Positions 1-7,264 of a stretch of 64,000 nt of DNA are shown in pieces. The stretch is from assembly GCF_014197855.1 (NCBI RefSeq), contig NZ_JACIGJ010000016.1, positions 1 through 64,000 of the forward strand, written 5' to 3'. Made by a program: the position numbers and the translations under genes. Numbering within the stretch: the first letter of the stretch is position 1; every line of letters begins with the position of its first letter. The DNA is from Roseospira marina (GTDB lineage: Bacteria > Pseudomonadota > Alphaproteobacteria > Rhodospirillales > Rhodospirillaceae). Below the pieces are notes generated by a model, which was not told the origin of the DNA, ran no database searches, and was given only the letters and a program-made list of their open reading frames with translations.

Positions 1-1
1 C

Positions 2-79
2 GCCACGCGCTTCGACCGGCGTGCCATCCACTTCCTCGGCTTCCTGCAGATCGCAGCCGCCATGCTCTGGATGCGCTGA
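2..79 (+). pseudogene. IS5-family transposase, C-terminal fragment
   Basis: The first 25 codons of the window, closed by TGA, read as ATRFDRRAIHFLGFLQIAAA followed by MLWMR. This matches the conserved C-terminal tail of IS5-type DDE transposases (a DRRAIHFLGFL-like ending). Only the tail lies in the window, so whether the gene is intact upstream cannot be judged. The end of the insertion sequence should lie a few tens of bases after the stop, but I could not define its inverted repeat. It fits the other mobile debris between here and tRNA-Ser. Confidence 0.7.
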
Positions 80-386
80 ATGTCGAGTCAGCCTAGACGG
101 CCAGGAGCTCAACTTCCGGCCGCTGGTTATCGGCAGCTACGGTGTCTTCTTCGCCACGAGCTGGGCGGTCTCAATCCTGACCGCTGAGCGGCCAGGGACT
201 CAACCTAACCTCTTGCAACCCCATGGACAAGCGCAATAGTTTTGGGCATGTTTCCACAGGTCCAGCATCTTTATCCGACGTTCGCCCTCAGATTTGGCCT
301 TCAAACCCATCAAAAAGGCCATATTATCATGTTAAAACAGAACGATAATAATTTTCCACACCCCTCGCAAACACCCCTCGCAAGGC
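80..386. other. Non-coding junction with short repeats
   Basis: No convincing gene is present. It holds an imperfect pair of direct repeats (GGCCAGGAGCTCAAC near 99-113 and GGCCAGGGACTCAAC near 190-204), an AT-rich patch at about 310-357, and a perfect 13-base tandem duplication, ACACCCCTCGCAA at 358-370 and 371-383, immediately before the reverse transcriptase fragment. It probably contains the outer end of the insertion sequence. Confidence 0.5.
358..383. repeat. Perfect 13-bp tandem duplication
   Basis: ACACCCCTCGCAA occurs twice head to tail (358-370 and 371-383). It sits directly upstream of the truncated reverse transcriptase reading frame, so it may be a target-site or recombination scar. 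Confidence 0.8.
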
Positions 387-821
387 GTGTTTGAGCACAT
401 GGTGCGCCTGGATACGCTCCAGGAGGCCTGGGAGCGGGTGCGCGACAACGCCGGCGGTCCCGGCGGCGACGGGCAAACCGTGGGGCAGTTCGCGATCCAG
501 AGCCCCACGCGGCTGCTGCGCCTGCGCCGCGACCTGATCGGTGGCACCTATCGCCCCGGCCCGTTGCGGCCGGTGGACATTCGCAAGGACGACGGCAGCC
601 TCCGCCGCCTGTCCATCCCGTGCGTCATCGATCGCGTCGCACAGACCGCCGCGGCCACCGCGCTGATGCCGGTGCTGGAGCCGGAGATGCGCGTTCTGTA
701 CATCCTGATCGGCCGCGACAGCGTCACGGGGGTCATGGGACAGATCCTTGTGTGGGAGAGGATGGGGTGCCGGTTTCTGCTAGCGTCTGGCGCTTGCGTC
801 ACCGGCGCGCGGTGGCTATGA
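387..821 (+). pseudogene. Group II intron-like reverse transcriptase, N-terminal remnant
   Basis: About 100 residues from the GTG at 387 resemble the N-terminus of group II intron/retroelement reverse transcriptases: LQEAWERVRDNAGGPGGDG, then LIGGTYRPGPLRPVDIRKDD, then LSIPCVIDRVAQTAAATALM. Similarity stops at the LEPEM motif near base 695. The catalytic YADD region, the thumb and any maturase domain are missing, and the remaining 40 codons look like read-through of unrelated DNA. It should not encode an active enzyme. Reverse transcriptases of this type occur in group II introns and beside some CRISPR-Cas1 genes. No intron RNA domains or cas genes are visible here. Confidence 0.65.
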
Positions 822-822
822 T
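794..822 (+). promoter_or_regulatory. Sigma70-like promoter of hicAB (predicted leaderless)
   Basis: TTGCGT at 794-799, a 17-base spacer, and TATGAT at 817-822. The expected start of transcription (about 7 bases downstream) coincides with the hicA ATG at 829, and no Shine-Dalgarno sequence precedes that ATG, so the transcript may be leaderless. Confidence 0.6.
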
Positions 823-828
823 GCTTGC

Positions 829-1083
829 ATGAACAGCAAGCACAAAAAGACCTTGGAGGCCGTGTTCCGGGATCCCGTGTCCGGGACCATCGCCTGGGCG
901 GATATCGAGGCGTTGCTGCTTGCGGTGGGCGCGGAGCGGATCGAGGGCAGCGGGTCGCGCGTCCGGTTCGCACGGGGCGATGCGATGGCGTCCTTTCACC
1001 GGCCGCATCCGGCCAAGGAAGCCAAGCGCTATCAGGTCCGGGATGCCCGCGCCTTCCTCCAGGCCATAGGGGTCACGCCATGA
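829..1083 (+). CDS. hicA: HicA-type mRNA interferase toxin
   Basis: 84 residues, the usual size for the larger HicA variant found in proteobacteria. HicA toxins cleave mRNA through a double-stranded-RNA-binding-like fold with a conserved histidine. Here the candidate catalytic His lies in ASFHRPHP (about residues 55-62). The N-terminal part DPVSGTIAWADIEALL is typical of the family. The gene overlaps hicB by 4 bases (ATGA), which couples translation of toxin and antitoxin. It lies in the mobile remnant next to tRNA-Ser, the kind of place where such modules persist. Its start is the ATG at 829 because a strong promoter ends just before it. Confidence 0.88.
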   Translation: MNSKHKKTLEAVFRDPVSGTIAWADIEALLLAVGAERIEGSGSRVRFARGDAMASFHRPHPAKEAKRYQVRDARAFLQAIGVTP

Positions 1084-1409
1084 GCACCATGACCTACAAG
1101 GGCTACAGCGCCCGGATTGAGTTCGATGCCGACGACGAGATTTTCGTGGGCCATATCGCCGGCATTCAGGACCGGGTCGGGTTCCATGCCGACACGGTGG
1201 CCGATCTGAAGACGGCCTTTCATGAGGCGGTCGACGACTACCTCGACGCCTGCATCAAGGTCGGCAAGGCGCCGCAAAAGCCGTACTCCGGCAAGGTGAT
1301 GTTCCGGGTCGATCCGGAGGTGCATCGCCGGGCCGCCATGGCAGCGGAACTGGCGGGCAAGAGCCTGAACCAGTGGGCCGAAGAGGTCCTCGACCGGGCG
1401 GCGGAGTGA
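1080..1409 (+). CDS. hicB: HicB-type antitoxin
   Basis: 109 residues. The N-terminal half (about residues 5-60) is the partly degraded RNase-H-like HicB domain (YKGYSARIEFDADDEIFVGH, then HEAVDDYLDAC). The C-terminal segment VMFRVDPEVHRRAAMAAELA with SLNQWAEEVLDRA is a ribbon-helix-helix DNA-binding domain. HicB antitoxins bind and neutralise HicA and repress their own promoter, and the promoter at 794-822 is the likely target. Its ATG overlaps the hicA stop. Both genes look intact, unlike everything else in this mobile region. Confidence 0.9.
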   Translation: MSTMTYKGYSARIEFDADDEIFVGHIAGIQDRVGFHADTVADLKTAFHEAVDDYLDACIKVGKAPQKPYSGKVMFRVDPEVHRRAAMAAELAGKSLNQWAEEVLDRAAE

Positions 1410-1421
1410 CGCGGTTCGCCC

Positions 1422-1806
1422 CTACCGGCCGAGGGCGGCGTTGATGCCGGCGAGCAGATCGGTGCCGGCGACGACCATCTTGGCCGGCATCAGGCCGATC
1501 TCGTGCAGGGTCTGGTCGCCGATCTCCCAACGGAAGTAGCGCACGCCCTTGATGGTGTAGCCAAGGCCGGCCTTGTCCTCGCGGGCCCAGGTGTCTGTCG
1601 GCGTCGGGCTGGGCGAGACGGCCCTCGTAGACCAGAACGCTCGGGCGGGTGGTGCCGTCCATCTCGTCGACCAGGGCGCCCCGGAAGGTGAAGGTGTCCA
1701 CGGCGCCGGGCGGGCGCAGCAGCATGCGGTCGTCGACGGGCGCGCAGGTGGCGGCAATGTCGGCCTCGGCGTCCTCCAGCGCGGCGGCGGTGACGCGCTC
1801 CGGCAT
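1422..1806 (-). pseudogene. Frameshifted phage-like gene fused to the integrase remnant
   Basis: Two adjoining frames together give one plausible small protein of about 125 residues. The first part starts MPERVTAAALEDAEADIAAT and includes VDTFTFRGALVDEMDGTTRP. The second part, in another frame, has REDKAGLGYTIKGVRYFRWE and ends in LLAGINAALGR. The frame changes at the four-base tandem repeat GACAGACA (about 1594-1601). With one copy the frames join as DADTWAREDK. Its size and style resemble small phage head-tail structural proteins, but I do not recognise the family with certainty. It follows the broken integrase with no gap, suggesting a deletion fused two parts of a former prophage. Confidence 0.5.
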
Positions 1807-2680
1807 CCAAGGCGGCGCCCTCGCTGGGACGATACCCCGTATTCACCATGCCCAGCAGAATGGCCCGCGCCTCGCCGTTGAGGCCGTTCAGCGCCCCGGG
1901 TGCCAGAAGCTTCTCGCGAATCCAGCGACTGGAGAAGGGCGGCCGGGTCCGCTGCTCGCCTTCCCGAAAGGCCAGTTCTCCAAGGGGCAGGTCCAGCCCG
2001 AGCCGCTTCACGCTGTTGACGGTCTTTAGGACGGCGCCCAGGTGGATCAGATCTTTGTTCGCCGATCCCGCGCCGACGTCTCCGGACTCGATGCGCTCCA
2101 GCCACCATTGCCGGAAGTCCAGCATGTCGTCCCGGGTAATGTCTTCGATCGGCTTGTCGCCGATAACCGCAATGGCGTTATTGACGGCTTTGATGCGAGG
2201 ATTTCGCCAACGGCGCAGCTGATCCGGGCTTTTCCCTAGGGTCTTCTCGCGGGCAAGCGTCCAGTATAGGTCCAGGGCTCGCGACAGTGTGATGGCCGGG
2301 TCCTGAACCGTGCCCAGCAAGGCGGAGGCTTCGACGGAATCCGGCGTGCCGGATGGGGCCGGCACGGCCTCGACCCGGTCCAGCAAATCCTCGCCGGGCA
2401 ATCGGGCCACGCGACCGACGTCCAGATAGCGGTATCCCCGCACCCGGGCCAGATCCTGGGCCGCAGCATAGCGGGCTTCGGCGTCTTCCGTATCGCCCGC
2501 AAGCCGGGCTTCCCAGGCTTCGATCATCTGCGCCCAGGCCCGATCCGCCTTGCCTCGGGCGACCGTTTCAGAGTCCGTATGCAGGCTGATCCAGACGGTT
2601 TTGCGCGGCTCTACTGGCTCATACCGACAGGGTACACGCCGACGCAGATGGTAGGTTTTGCCCCGGAGGAGGATGCTCAC
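1807..2680 (-). pseudogene. Tyrosine site-specific integrase, truncated in the catalytic domain
   Basis: Reading from the GTG at 2680 (VSILLRGKTYHLRRRVP), the frame shows an N-terminal arm-binding region, a SAM-like core-binding domain (about residues 120-230, including ITRDDMLDFRQWWLERI) and the start of the catalytic domain with the first active-site arginine in GMVNTGYRPSEGAAL. Just after that motif, near 1810, similarity ends and a different phage gene begins in another frame. The HxxR and catalytic tyrosine are missing, so it cannot recombine DNA. It lies about 135 bases from tRNA-Ser, the usual position for an integrase beside its attachment site. A longer reading frame extends upstream across the tRNA but is not believable as protein. 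Confidence 0.75.
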
Positions 2681-2815
2681 CGCCGTTCCCTGTGTGCTGC
2701 GTTTTGTGTAGCACAAAGTGTAGCACGAACGACGGACCCAACCCAAACGCACATTGCCCGAGCAAGGTTTTCCATGGCCGGGCAATGGGTTAGCATGTAG
2801 GCGATATGCTTCAAC

Positions 2816-2905
2816 TGGCGGAAGGGGTGGGATTCGAACCCACGGTACGGTTGCCCGCACGGCGGTTTTCAAGACCGCTGCAATCGACCACTCTGCCACC
2901 CTTCC
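2816..2905 (-). tRNA. tRNA-Ser(UGA)
   Basis: A 90-base cloverleaf with a long variable arm. The 7-bp acceptor stem is GGAAGGG/CCCTTCC, the anticodon stem-loop is GCGGT-CTTGAAA-ACCGC (anticodon UGA), the T-loop is GGTTCGAATCC, the discriminator is G, and CCA is encoded. Class II shape and anticodon identify serine. The integrase remnant next to its 3' end makes it the probable attachment site of the adjoining mobile element. Confidence 0.95.
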
Positions 2906-3001
2906 TGACCGCCCCGCCAGACCGTGCGGCCCTGCGACTCACGGCGGACGCCCTTTTTGTCGAAGCCGCGACGGCGGGTCAATCCCTACGCGGTTCCGCG
3001 T

Positions 3002-3748
3002 TCACATCGGGACGAAGGGCGTCATATCGGGCGGGCCGGCGGCGAACCGGATCACGGGCGGGCGCGGGTCCAGCGCGGGCGCCGGCAGCGCGATCTGGGT
3101 GGCGCAGATGGTGCCGAATCCGCTGTCGTACGCGAAGCACATGCCGGCCCCGGCCATCGCCGCATCCGGCGGCGGCCCCATCGTCTGCACGGCCGTCCAA
3201 CCCGCCCACCCCTCAGGCGCTTCCGGGTCCGGCACGGCGGCCGCCCGGAAACGCGGCAGGTGGGCGGCGATGCGCGGATCGCCCGTATCGTTGACGTCGG
3301 CGGCCGTCAGCATGGAGAGCCCCTCCGCGAGCGCCTCCACGGCGACCGGCCCGGTCCCGGCGTGACGCACCCAGAACGCCTCGTGCGTATCGGCGACCAC
3401 CAGATTGAACGGGCGGTAGGCCTCGGGGTTCAGGTCCGCGAAGACCTCTGCGGCGTCGCGGGCGTCGGCGTGATCCAGAGCCTCCAGCACCAACTCACCC
3501 CGGCTGCGCTTGCCCTCCTGCGGCCCCAGGGTGCCGTGACGGTTGAGCATCGCCGCGACCACGCCGTGATCGTTCCAGCCGAGCCACGAGCCTCCGGCCA
3601 GATCATCGCGTCCGGCGATCACCTCGGGCCGATCCGGCCAGTGGCGGCCGGGCGCGGTCCAGGGCCGGTCGCGCATTTCATCGCGATTGGCCGCCAGAAG
3701 CAGCGGCCAGGCGTGACCGGGGCGGCGCAACAAAACCAGAGTGCACAT
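3002..3748 (-). CDS. TANGO2/NRDE-family protein
   Basis: 248 residues starting MCTLVLL at the ATG at 3748. The NRDE signature appears as LLAANRDEM near residue 20, with the family's N-terminal Met-Cys. The family is related to eukaryotic TANGO2 and is thought to act in haem or lipid/CoA metabolism, but its bacterial biochemistry is unsettled. GGSWLGWNDHGVVAAMLNRH is also typical. It is monocistronic, downstream of and on the same strand as nothing obvious, and divergent from the ATP synthase zeta gene. The longer reading frame upstream of 3748 overlaps the divergent promoter region, so I chose the internal ATG. Confidence 0.85.
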   Translation of the reverse strand: MCTLVLLRRPGHAWPLLLAANRDEMRDRPWTAPGRHWPDRPEVIAGRDDLAGGSWLGWNDHGVVAAMLNRHGTLGPQEGKRSRGELVLEALDHADARDAAEVFADLNPEAYRPFNLVVADTHEAFWVRHAGTGPVAVEALAEGLSMLTAADVNDTGDPRIAAHLPRFRAAAVPDPEAPEGWAGWTAVQTMGPPPDAAMAGAGMCFAYDSGFGTICATQIALPAPALDPRPPVIRFAAGPPDMTPFVPM

Positions 3749-3915
3749 GCGAAACGATCTTTCCTGAATGACGGGTGCAGGACCGATGGTCCGGCGGTCC
3801 GTCGCAATAAGGGGCGCTGTCCGCGCATCCAACTTTAGGGTAGGCCCGTTGCGGTCGCGAGGGTATAAGGGCACCCGTTCTGCCAGTAGGCCTTGCGAAC
3901 GAAGAAGGGGGGACC

Positions 3916-4263
3916 ATGAGCGATCCGTTCCGCGACCGCGAAAAAGGGTTTGAAGCCAAATACGAACACGACGAAGCCCTTCGTTTCCGGATTCTGACAC
4001 GCCGCAACAAGCTGCTGGGGCTGTGGGTGGCGGCCGAGATCGGGAAGACCGGACGGGACGCGGACGTGTACGCGCAGGCGCTGATCGACTACGCCCTGGT
4101 GCACGGCGCGCCGGACGCCCTGGCCTCTCGGGTCTACGCGGACCTAACCAACGCCGGCGTGGAGATCACGCGCCATCGGCTGGAAGTGCGCATGAGCAAA
4201 CTGCTGCATGAAGCGGAAGCCAAGATCAACGAGGAACGGGTTGCGGGCTCCCCCAGCTTCTAG
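3916..4263 (+). CDS. ATP synthase F1 inhibitor subunit zeta (DUF1476)
   Basis: 115 residues, the family's usual length of 100-110 plus a short tail. The start MSDPFRDREKGFEAKYEHD is the inhibitory N-terminal helix that in Paracoccus and relatives inserts into the F1 catalytic interface and blocks ATP hydrolysis. The rest (RFRILTRRNKLLGLWVAAEI, then a helical bundle) is the globular anchor. It is encoded away from the atp operon, as usual in alphaproteobacteria, and is one of the clearest taxonomic markers in the window. A purine-rich AAGAAGGGGGGACC precedes the ATG. Confidence 0.92.
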   Translation: MSDPFRDREKGFEAKYEHDEALRFRILTRRNKLLGLWVAAEIGKTGRDADVYAQALIDYALVHGAPDALASRVYADLTNAGVEITRHRLEVRMSKLLHEAEAKINEERVAGSPSF

Positions 4264-4318
4264 GTGTTTGGTCCCTGCGTGTGATGGCTTGGCGTTCGGT
4301 TGAAGACCTCCAGCATGG

Positions 4319-4349
4319 CCTCGCAGATCGAGCGGATCGGCTCGCGAGG
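4319..4349 (+). terminator. Hairpin downstream of the zeta gene
   Basis: CCTCGC at 4319-4324 pairs with GCGAGG at 4344-4349, with an inner GAGC/GCTC stem. It is followed by TATTTTAAAT, and a run of eight T lies at 4383-4390. It could terminate the zeta transcript or the convergent tonB operon. The rest of 4264-4479 shows nothing recognisable. Confidence 0.35.
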
Positions 4350-4479
4350 TATTTTAAATCGTAGTGCCTTACGTTGCTTTCCTTTTTTTTATGCACTGGG
4401 ATGCCGGGCCCACAAATCGTCCCACGATCGGGCTTGGGTATGACCGTTTTGGCCGGGAGGTCGGTGACGCGGCGGCCCC

Positions 4480-5451
4480 TCATCGCAACACGAACCGGAT
4501 GGTAACGCGGGCGGTGGCGGAGACCGGAATGCCCGCCCGTCGGGCCGGTCGGAAGCGCCAGCCTTCTACGGTTCTCGCGGCGGCGCGATCCAGGAGGCCG
4601 TAGCCGCTGCTGCGCGTGATGGTCACCTGATCCGCGGCGCCGTCGGGTAAGACCCGGACGGACAGCACGACGGTGCCCTCCTGGCCGAGTCTCCGCGCCT
4701 GCTGCGGATACGTCGGGGCCGGGTTCCGGGCGCTGCCAAGGGTGTAGCCCGGGGGGTGATGTGGATCACCGCTCCCGGCCGCCAGAGCCCCCTGCGCGCC
4801 GGCCGTCGCGGTGGTCGCCGGCCGGTCCGAGCGGGCCGTGTCCGGTCCCGTCCGACGCAGCGCCACCGGGGTAGGGGGCGCCCGATCCGGTGCCGTTTGC
4901 GGGGGGGGCGTGGTGCGCGATGGAGCGGGCCTTTGGGGCTCCGCCGGGCGCGGTGGCGGCGGGCTTGGTGGCGGTGGTTCCGGCTCAGGCTGGGGCTCGG
5001 GCTCGGGCTTGGGGTCCGGTATCGGTTCGGGCTGCGGTTGCGGCTCGGGTTCCGGCTCGGGTTCCGGCGTGGTGTCGACGTCGGTTTCGGGTGGCGACGC
5101 GGGCGCCGTGTCCGGCGCGGATGCCTCCGTCGTCTCCGGCGCGGGCTCGTCCGCCGTATCCGGGGTTGGTTCCGGCGCCGTCTCTGGTGCGGCTTCCGGT
5201 GCGCCACCGCCTCCCCCGGGTGGTCCCGCCAGCAGGACCGCGAACACCGGCGGCCCGACGGGCTCAGGCTCCGGCGCGGACCCCGACCCCAGAAGAACGG
5301 CCGCCGCGAGCACGCCATGGATCCCCACGGAGGCCAGACCGGCCAGCGCGATCTCGCGCGGCCGGGCCGAGCGAACGGCGGGCGCAGGGCGGTCCGTCTG
5401 GGTCCGGGGAAGGGCCGCATCGTCGCGCATGGCCGCCTCCGTTGCCGTCAC
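4480..5451 (-). CDS. tonB: TonB-family energy transducer of the B12 operon
   Basis: 323 residues. A single membrane segment (about residues 33-55, EIALAGLASVGIHGVLAAAV) is followed by a long periplasmic Pro/Glu spacer with EPEPEP and PQPEP repeats. The C-terminal TonB domain (about 235-323) contains YPQQARRLGQEGTVVLSVRV and RTVEGWRFRPARRAGIPV. TonB passes proton-motive force from ExbB-ExbD to outer-membrane receptors, here presumably the BtuB encoded upstream in the same operon. ExbB and ExbD are not in the window. The GTG start overlaps the btuD stop by 4 bases (GTGA). An internal ATG at 5430 is an alternative start. It is the last gene of the operon. Confidence 0.9.
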   Translation of the reverse strand: MTATEAAMRDDAALPRTQTDRPAPAVRSARPREIALAGLASVGIHGVLAAAVLLGSGSAPEPEPVGPPVFAVLLAGPPGGGGGAPEAAPETAPEPTPDTADEPAPETTEASAPDTAPASPPETDVDTTPEPEPEPEPQPQPEPIPDPKPEPEPQPEPEPPPPSPPPPRPAEPQRPAPSRTTPPPQTAPDRAPPTPVALRRTGPDTARSDRPATTATAGAQGALAAGSGDPHHPPGYTLGSARNPAPTYPQQARRLGQEGTVVLSVRVLPDGAADQVTITRSSGYGLLDRAAARTVEGWRFRPARRAGIPVSATARVTIRFVLR

Positions 5452-6275
5452 GAGGCATGGCGTTGCGGTTCACGGCGGCACTCTTCGACGTCGAGCCGTC
5501 GGACGGGCGTCACCACGGGCACCGCCTGAACGCGCCCCTGCCCGAACCGAACGGCGTAGACGCGATCGAGCCAAGGCGAGGCCAGAACCGCCTCCGCCGG
5601 GCCTGCGGTGACCACCCGGCCCTGATCCATCAACACCAGCCGTTCGCAGGCGCGGGCCGCCAGCGACAGGTCGTGCAGGACGACGACCACCGCGCGGTGC
5701 TCAGCGCGGGCCTCGTCGCACAGCATCTCCATGACCGCGAGCTGGTGACCGGGATCCAGCGCCGCGACCGGCTCATCCGCCAGGATCACCGCCGTGTGCG
5801 CCGCCAGCACGCGCGCCAGCAGGACTCGGGCTCGCTCGCCCCCCGACAGGGCGGTGACGGGCCGGTCCGCGAACCGGGTGCTGTCGGTCTTGGCCAGGGC
5901 GGCCTCCACCGCCGCCACGTCCGCGCGCGCGAGCGATTGCCAGGGGCCAAGATGCGGCAGGCGTCCGAGTTCGACGGCGCGCCGGGCCGTGACGGGCCAG
6001 TGCACGTCCTGACCTTGCGGCAGAAACCCGATCAGACGCGCCCGGGCCCGGCTGCCCGGGCGAGGCAGCGGCGCGCCATCCAACGTCACCCGTCCCGCAT
6101 GGGGCAGGACCCCGGCGATCGCCCGCAGCAAGGTGGACTTGCCGGCGCCATTGGGGCCGATGACGCCGGTGACGGCCCCGCGTGGCGCCTCCAGCGTGAC
6201 ACCGTCCACGAGCGTCCGTCCGCCGATACGCACCCCCACGTCCTCGATCGCAAGGCCGGTCACGAGCCCTGTCAT
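5448..6275 (-). CDS. btuD: Cobalamin/metal-complex ABC transporter ATPase
   Basis: 275 residues of the FecE/BtuD class. Walker A GPNGAGKST lies near residue 40, the signature is LSGGERARVLLARVL, Walker B is VILADEPVAALD, and the H-loop histidine is in VVLHDLSLAARA. It powers the BtuC permease encoded just upstream. By sequence alone it could serve haem or siderophores, but the operon is headed by a cobalamin riboswitch and a BtuB-like receptor, so cobalamin is the probable substrate. The ATG at 6275 overlaps the btuC stop by 4 bases (ATGA). A much longer reading frame upstream is only a shadow of btuC. Confidence 0.9.
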   Translation of the reverse strand: MTGLVTGLAIEDVGVRIGGRTLVDGVTLEAPRGAVTGVIGPNGAGKSTLLRAIAGVLPHAGRVTLDGAPLPRPGSRARARLIGFLPQGQDVHWPVTARRAVELGRLPHLGPWQSLARADVAAVEAALAKTDSTRFADRPVTALSGGERARVLLARVLAAHTAVILADEPVAALDPGHQLAVMEMLCDEARAEHRAVVVVLHDLSLAARACERLVLMDQGRVVTAGPAEAVLASPWLDRVYAVRFGQGRVQAVPVVTPVRRLDVEECRREPQRHAS

Positions 6276-7264
6276 GGCATGGTCCTCCAGTGCCGCAGAA
6301 CGAGTGCCAGGAAGAACGGCGCCCCCAATATCGCCGTCAGCACCCCGACCATGACCTCCTGGTGGGTCGGCAGGACCCGCGCCAGGGTATCCGCGACCGT
6401 CACCAGGGCCGCGCCGCCCAAGGCGCTCGGGATCAGCAGGCGGCTGGGCTGGTGCCCGACGAAGGGCCGCATCATGTGCGGCACCACCAGCCCGACGAAC
6501 CCGATGGCACCGGAGACCGAGACCGCCGCGCCCACCACCAGCGCAATGCCCACGATCACCAGCGCCCGCAGGCGCCCCAGGTGGACGCCCAAGGTCTGCG
6601 CCGTCTCCTCGCCCAGGGTCAGGGCATCCAGGCCGCGCGCGGTGGCCAGCAGCAGCCCACTGCCCACGATCAGGAAGGGCAGCACCAGCACGACCTCGTT
6701 CATCGACCGGTCCTTGATCGACCCCATCAGCCACAGCACCATCTCGTTTAGGGCATAGGGGTTCGGCGCGAGGTTCAGGGCCAGCGAGGTCAAGGCCCCG
6801 GCCAGGCTCGACAGGGCGATGCCGGACAGAATCAGGGTCAGGGTGCCGGGCGCCCGCCGGGCGATCATCAGCAGGATCAGCGTGGTGGTCGCGGCCCCCA
6901 GAATGGCGGTGGCCGGCAGCGCCCAATCCGCCCAGGCCATCAGACCGAAGTGAAAGGCGATCACGGCCCCCAATGCGGCGCTCGACGACACGCCGATCAG
7001 GCCGGGCTCGGCCAGGGGATTGCGCAGCAGGCCTTGCAGAGCCGCGCCGGCGAGCCCCAAGGCCGCGCCCACCTCCAGCGCCAGCAGGGTGCGCGGCAGC
7101 CGGACCTCGCGCACGATGGCGGTCACCACCGGGTCGCCGTGTCCGGCCAAGCCCTCCAGCACCGCCAGCGGTCCATAGGGCACATAGCCGATCATGAGGC
7201 CGCCAAGGGCTCCGACCAGCCCCACGGCGAGCAGCCCGATCGCAAACGGCACGCGGGCGCTCAT
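6272..7264 (-). CDS. btuC: Cobalamin ABC transporter permease, FecCD/BtuC family
   Basis: 330 residues with about ten hydrophobic segments. Family motifs are visible: VREVRLPRTLLALEVGAALG, GAALQGLLRNPLAEPGLIGV, and near the C-terminus GFVGLVVPHMMRP. It forms the membrane channel that works with BtuD and the periplasmic BtuF. The ATG at 7264 overlaps the btuF stop by 4 bases, and its own stop overlaps btuD, so the three transporter genes are translationally coupled. The substrate is assigned from the riboswitch and BtuB context, not from the permease itself. Confidence 0.9.
   Translation of the reverse strand: MSARVPFAIGLLAVGLVGALGGLMIGYVPYGPLAVLEGLAGHGDPVVTAIVREVRLPRTLLALEVGAALGLAGAALQGLLRNPLAEPGLIGVSSSAALGAVIAFHFGLMAWADWALPATAILGAATTTLILLMIARRAPGTLTLILSGIALSSLAGALTSLALNLAPNPYALNEMVLWLMGSIKDRSMNEVVLVLPFLIVGSGLLLATARGLDALTLGEETAQTLGVHLGRLRALVIVGIALVVGAAVSVSGAIGFVGLVVPHMMRPFVGHQPSRLLIPSALGGAALVTVADTLARVLPTHQEVMVGVLTAILGAPFFLALVLRHWRTMP

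Noticed and set aside
387-821. CRISPR-associated or retron reverse transcriptase system
   Set aside because: Only about 100 N-terminal residues remain, and no cas genes, repeat array or retron RNA is visible nearby.
2680-2899. N-terminal extension of the integrase across tRNA-Ser
   Set aside because: The extension is translated from tRNA and flanking DNA; a family-like N-terminus begins at the GTG at 2680.
4264-4479. Possible remnant protein (REPIRSICEAMLEVFNRTP in one minus frame)
   Set aside because: Too short, without a start, ribosome site or recognisable family; the stretch is better explained by a hairpin and T-run.
5000-5100. Repeated GGCTCGGG/GGTTCCGG units as a possible tandem repeat or CRISPR-like array
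   Set aside because: They encode the Glu-Pro repeats of the TonB periplasmic spacer, and there are no regular spacers.
4890-6758. 622-residue plus-strand frame across tonB, btuD and btuC
   Set aside because: It spans three well-supported genes on the other strand and is dominated by Arg, Ala and Pro repeats from the TonB spacer.
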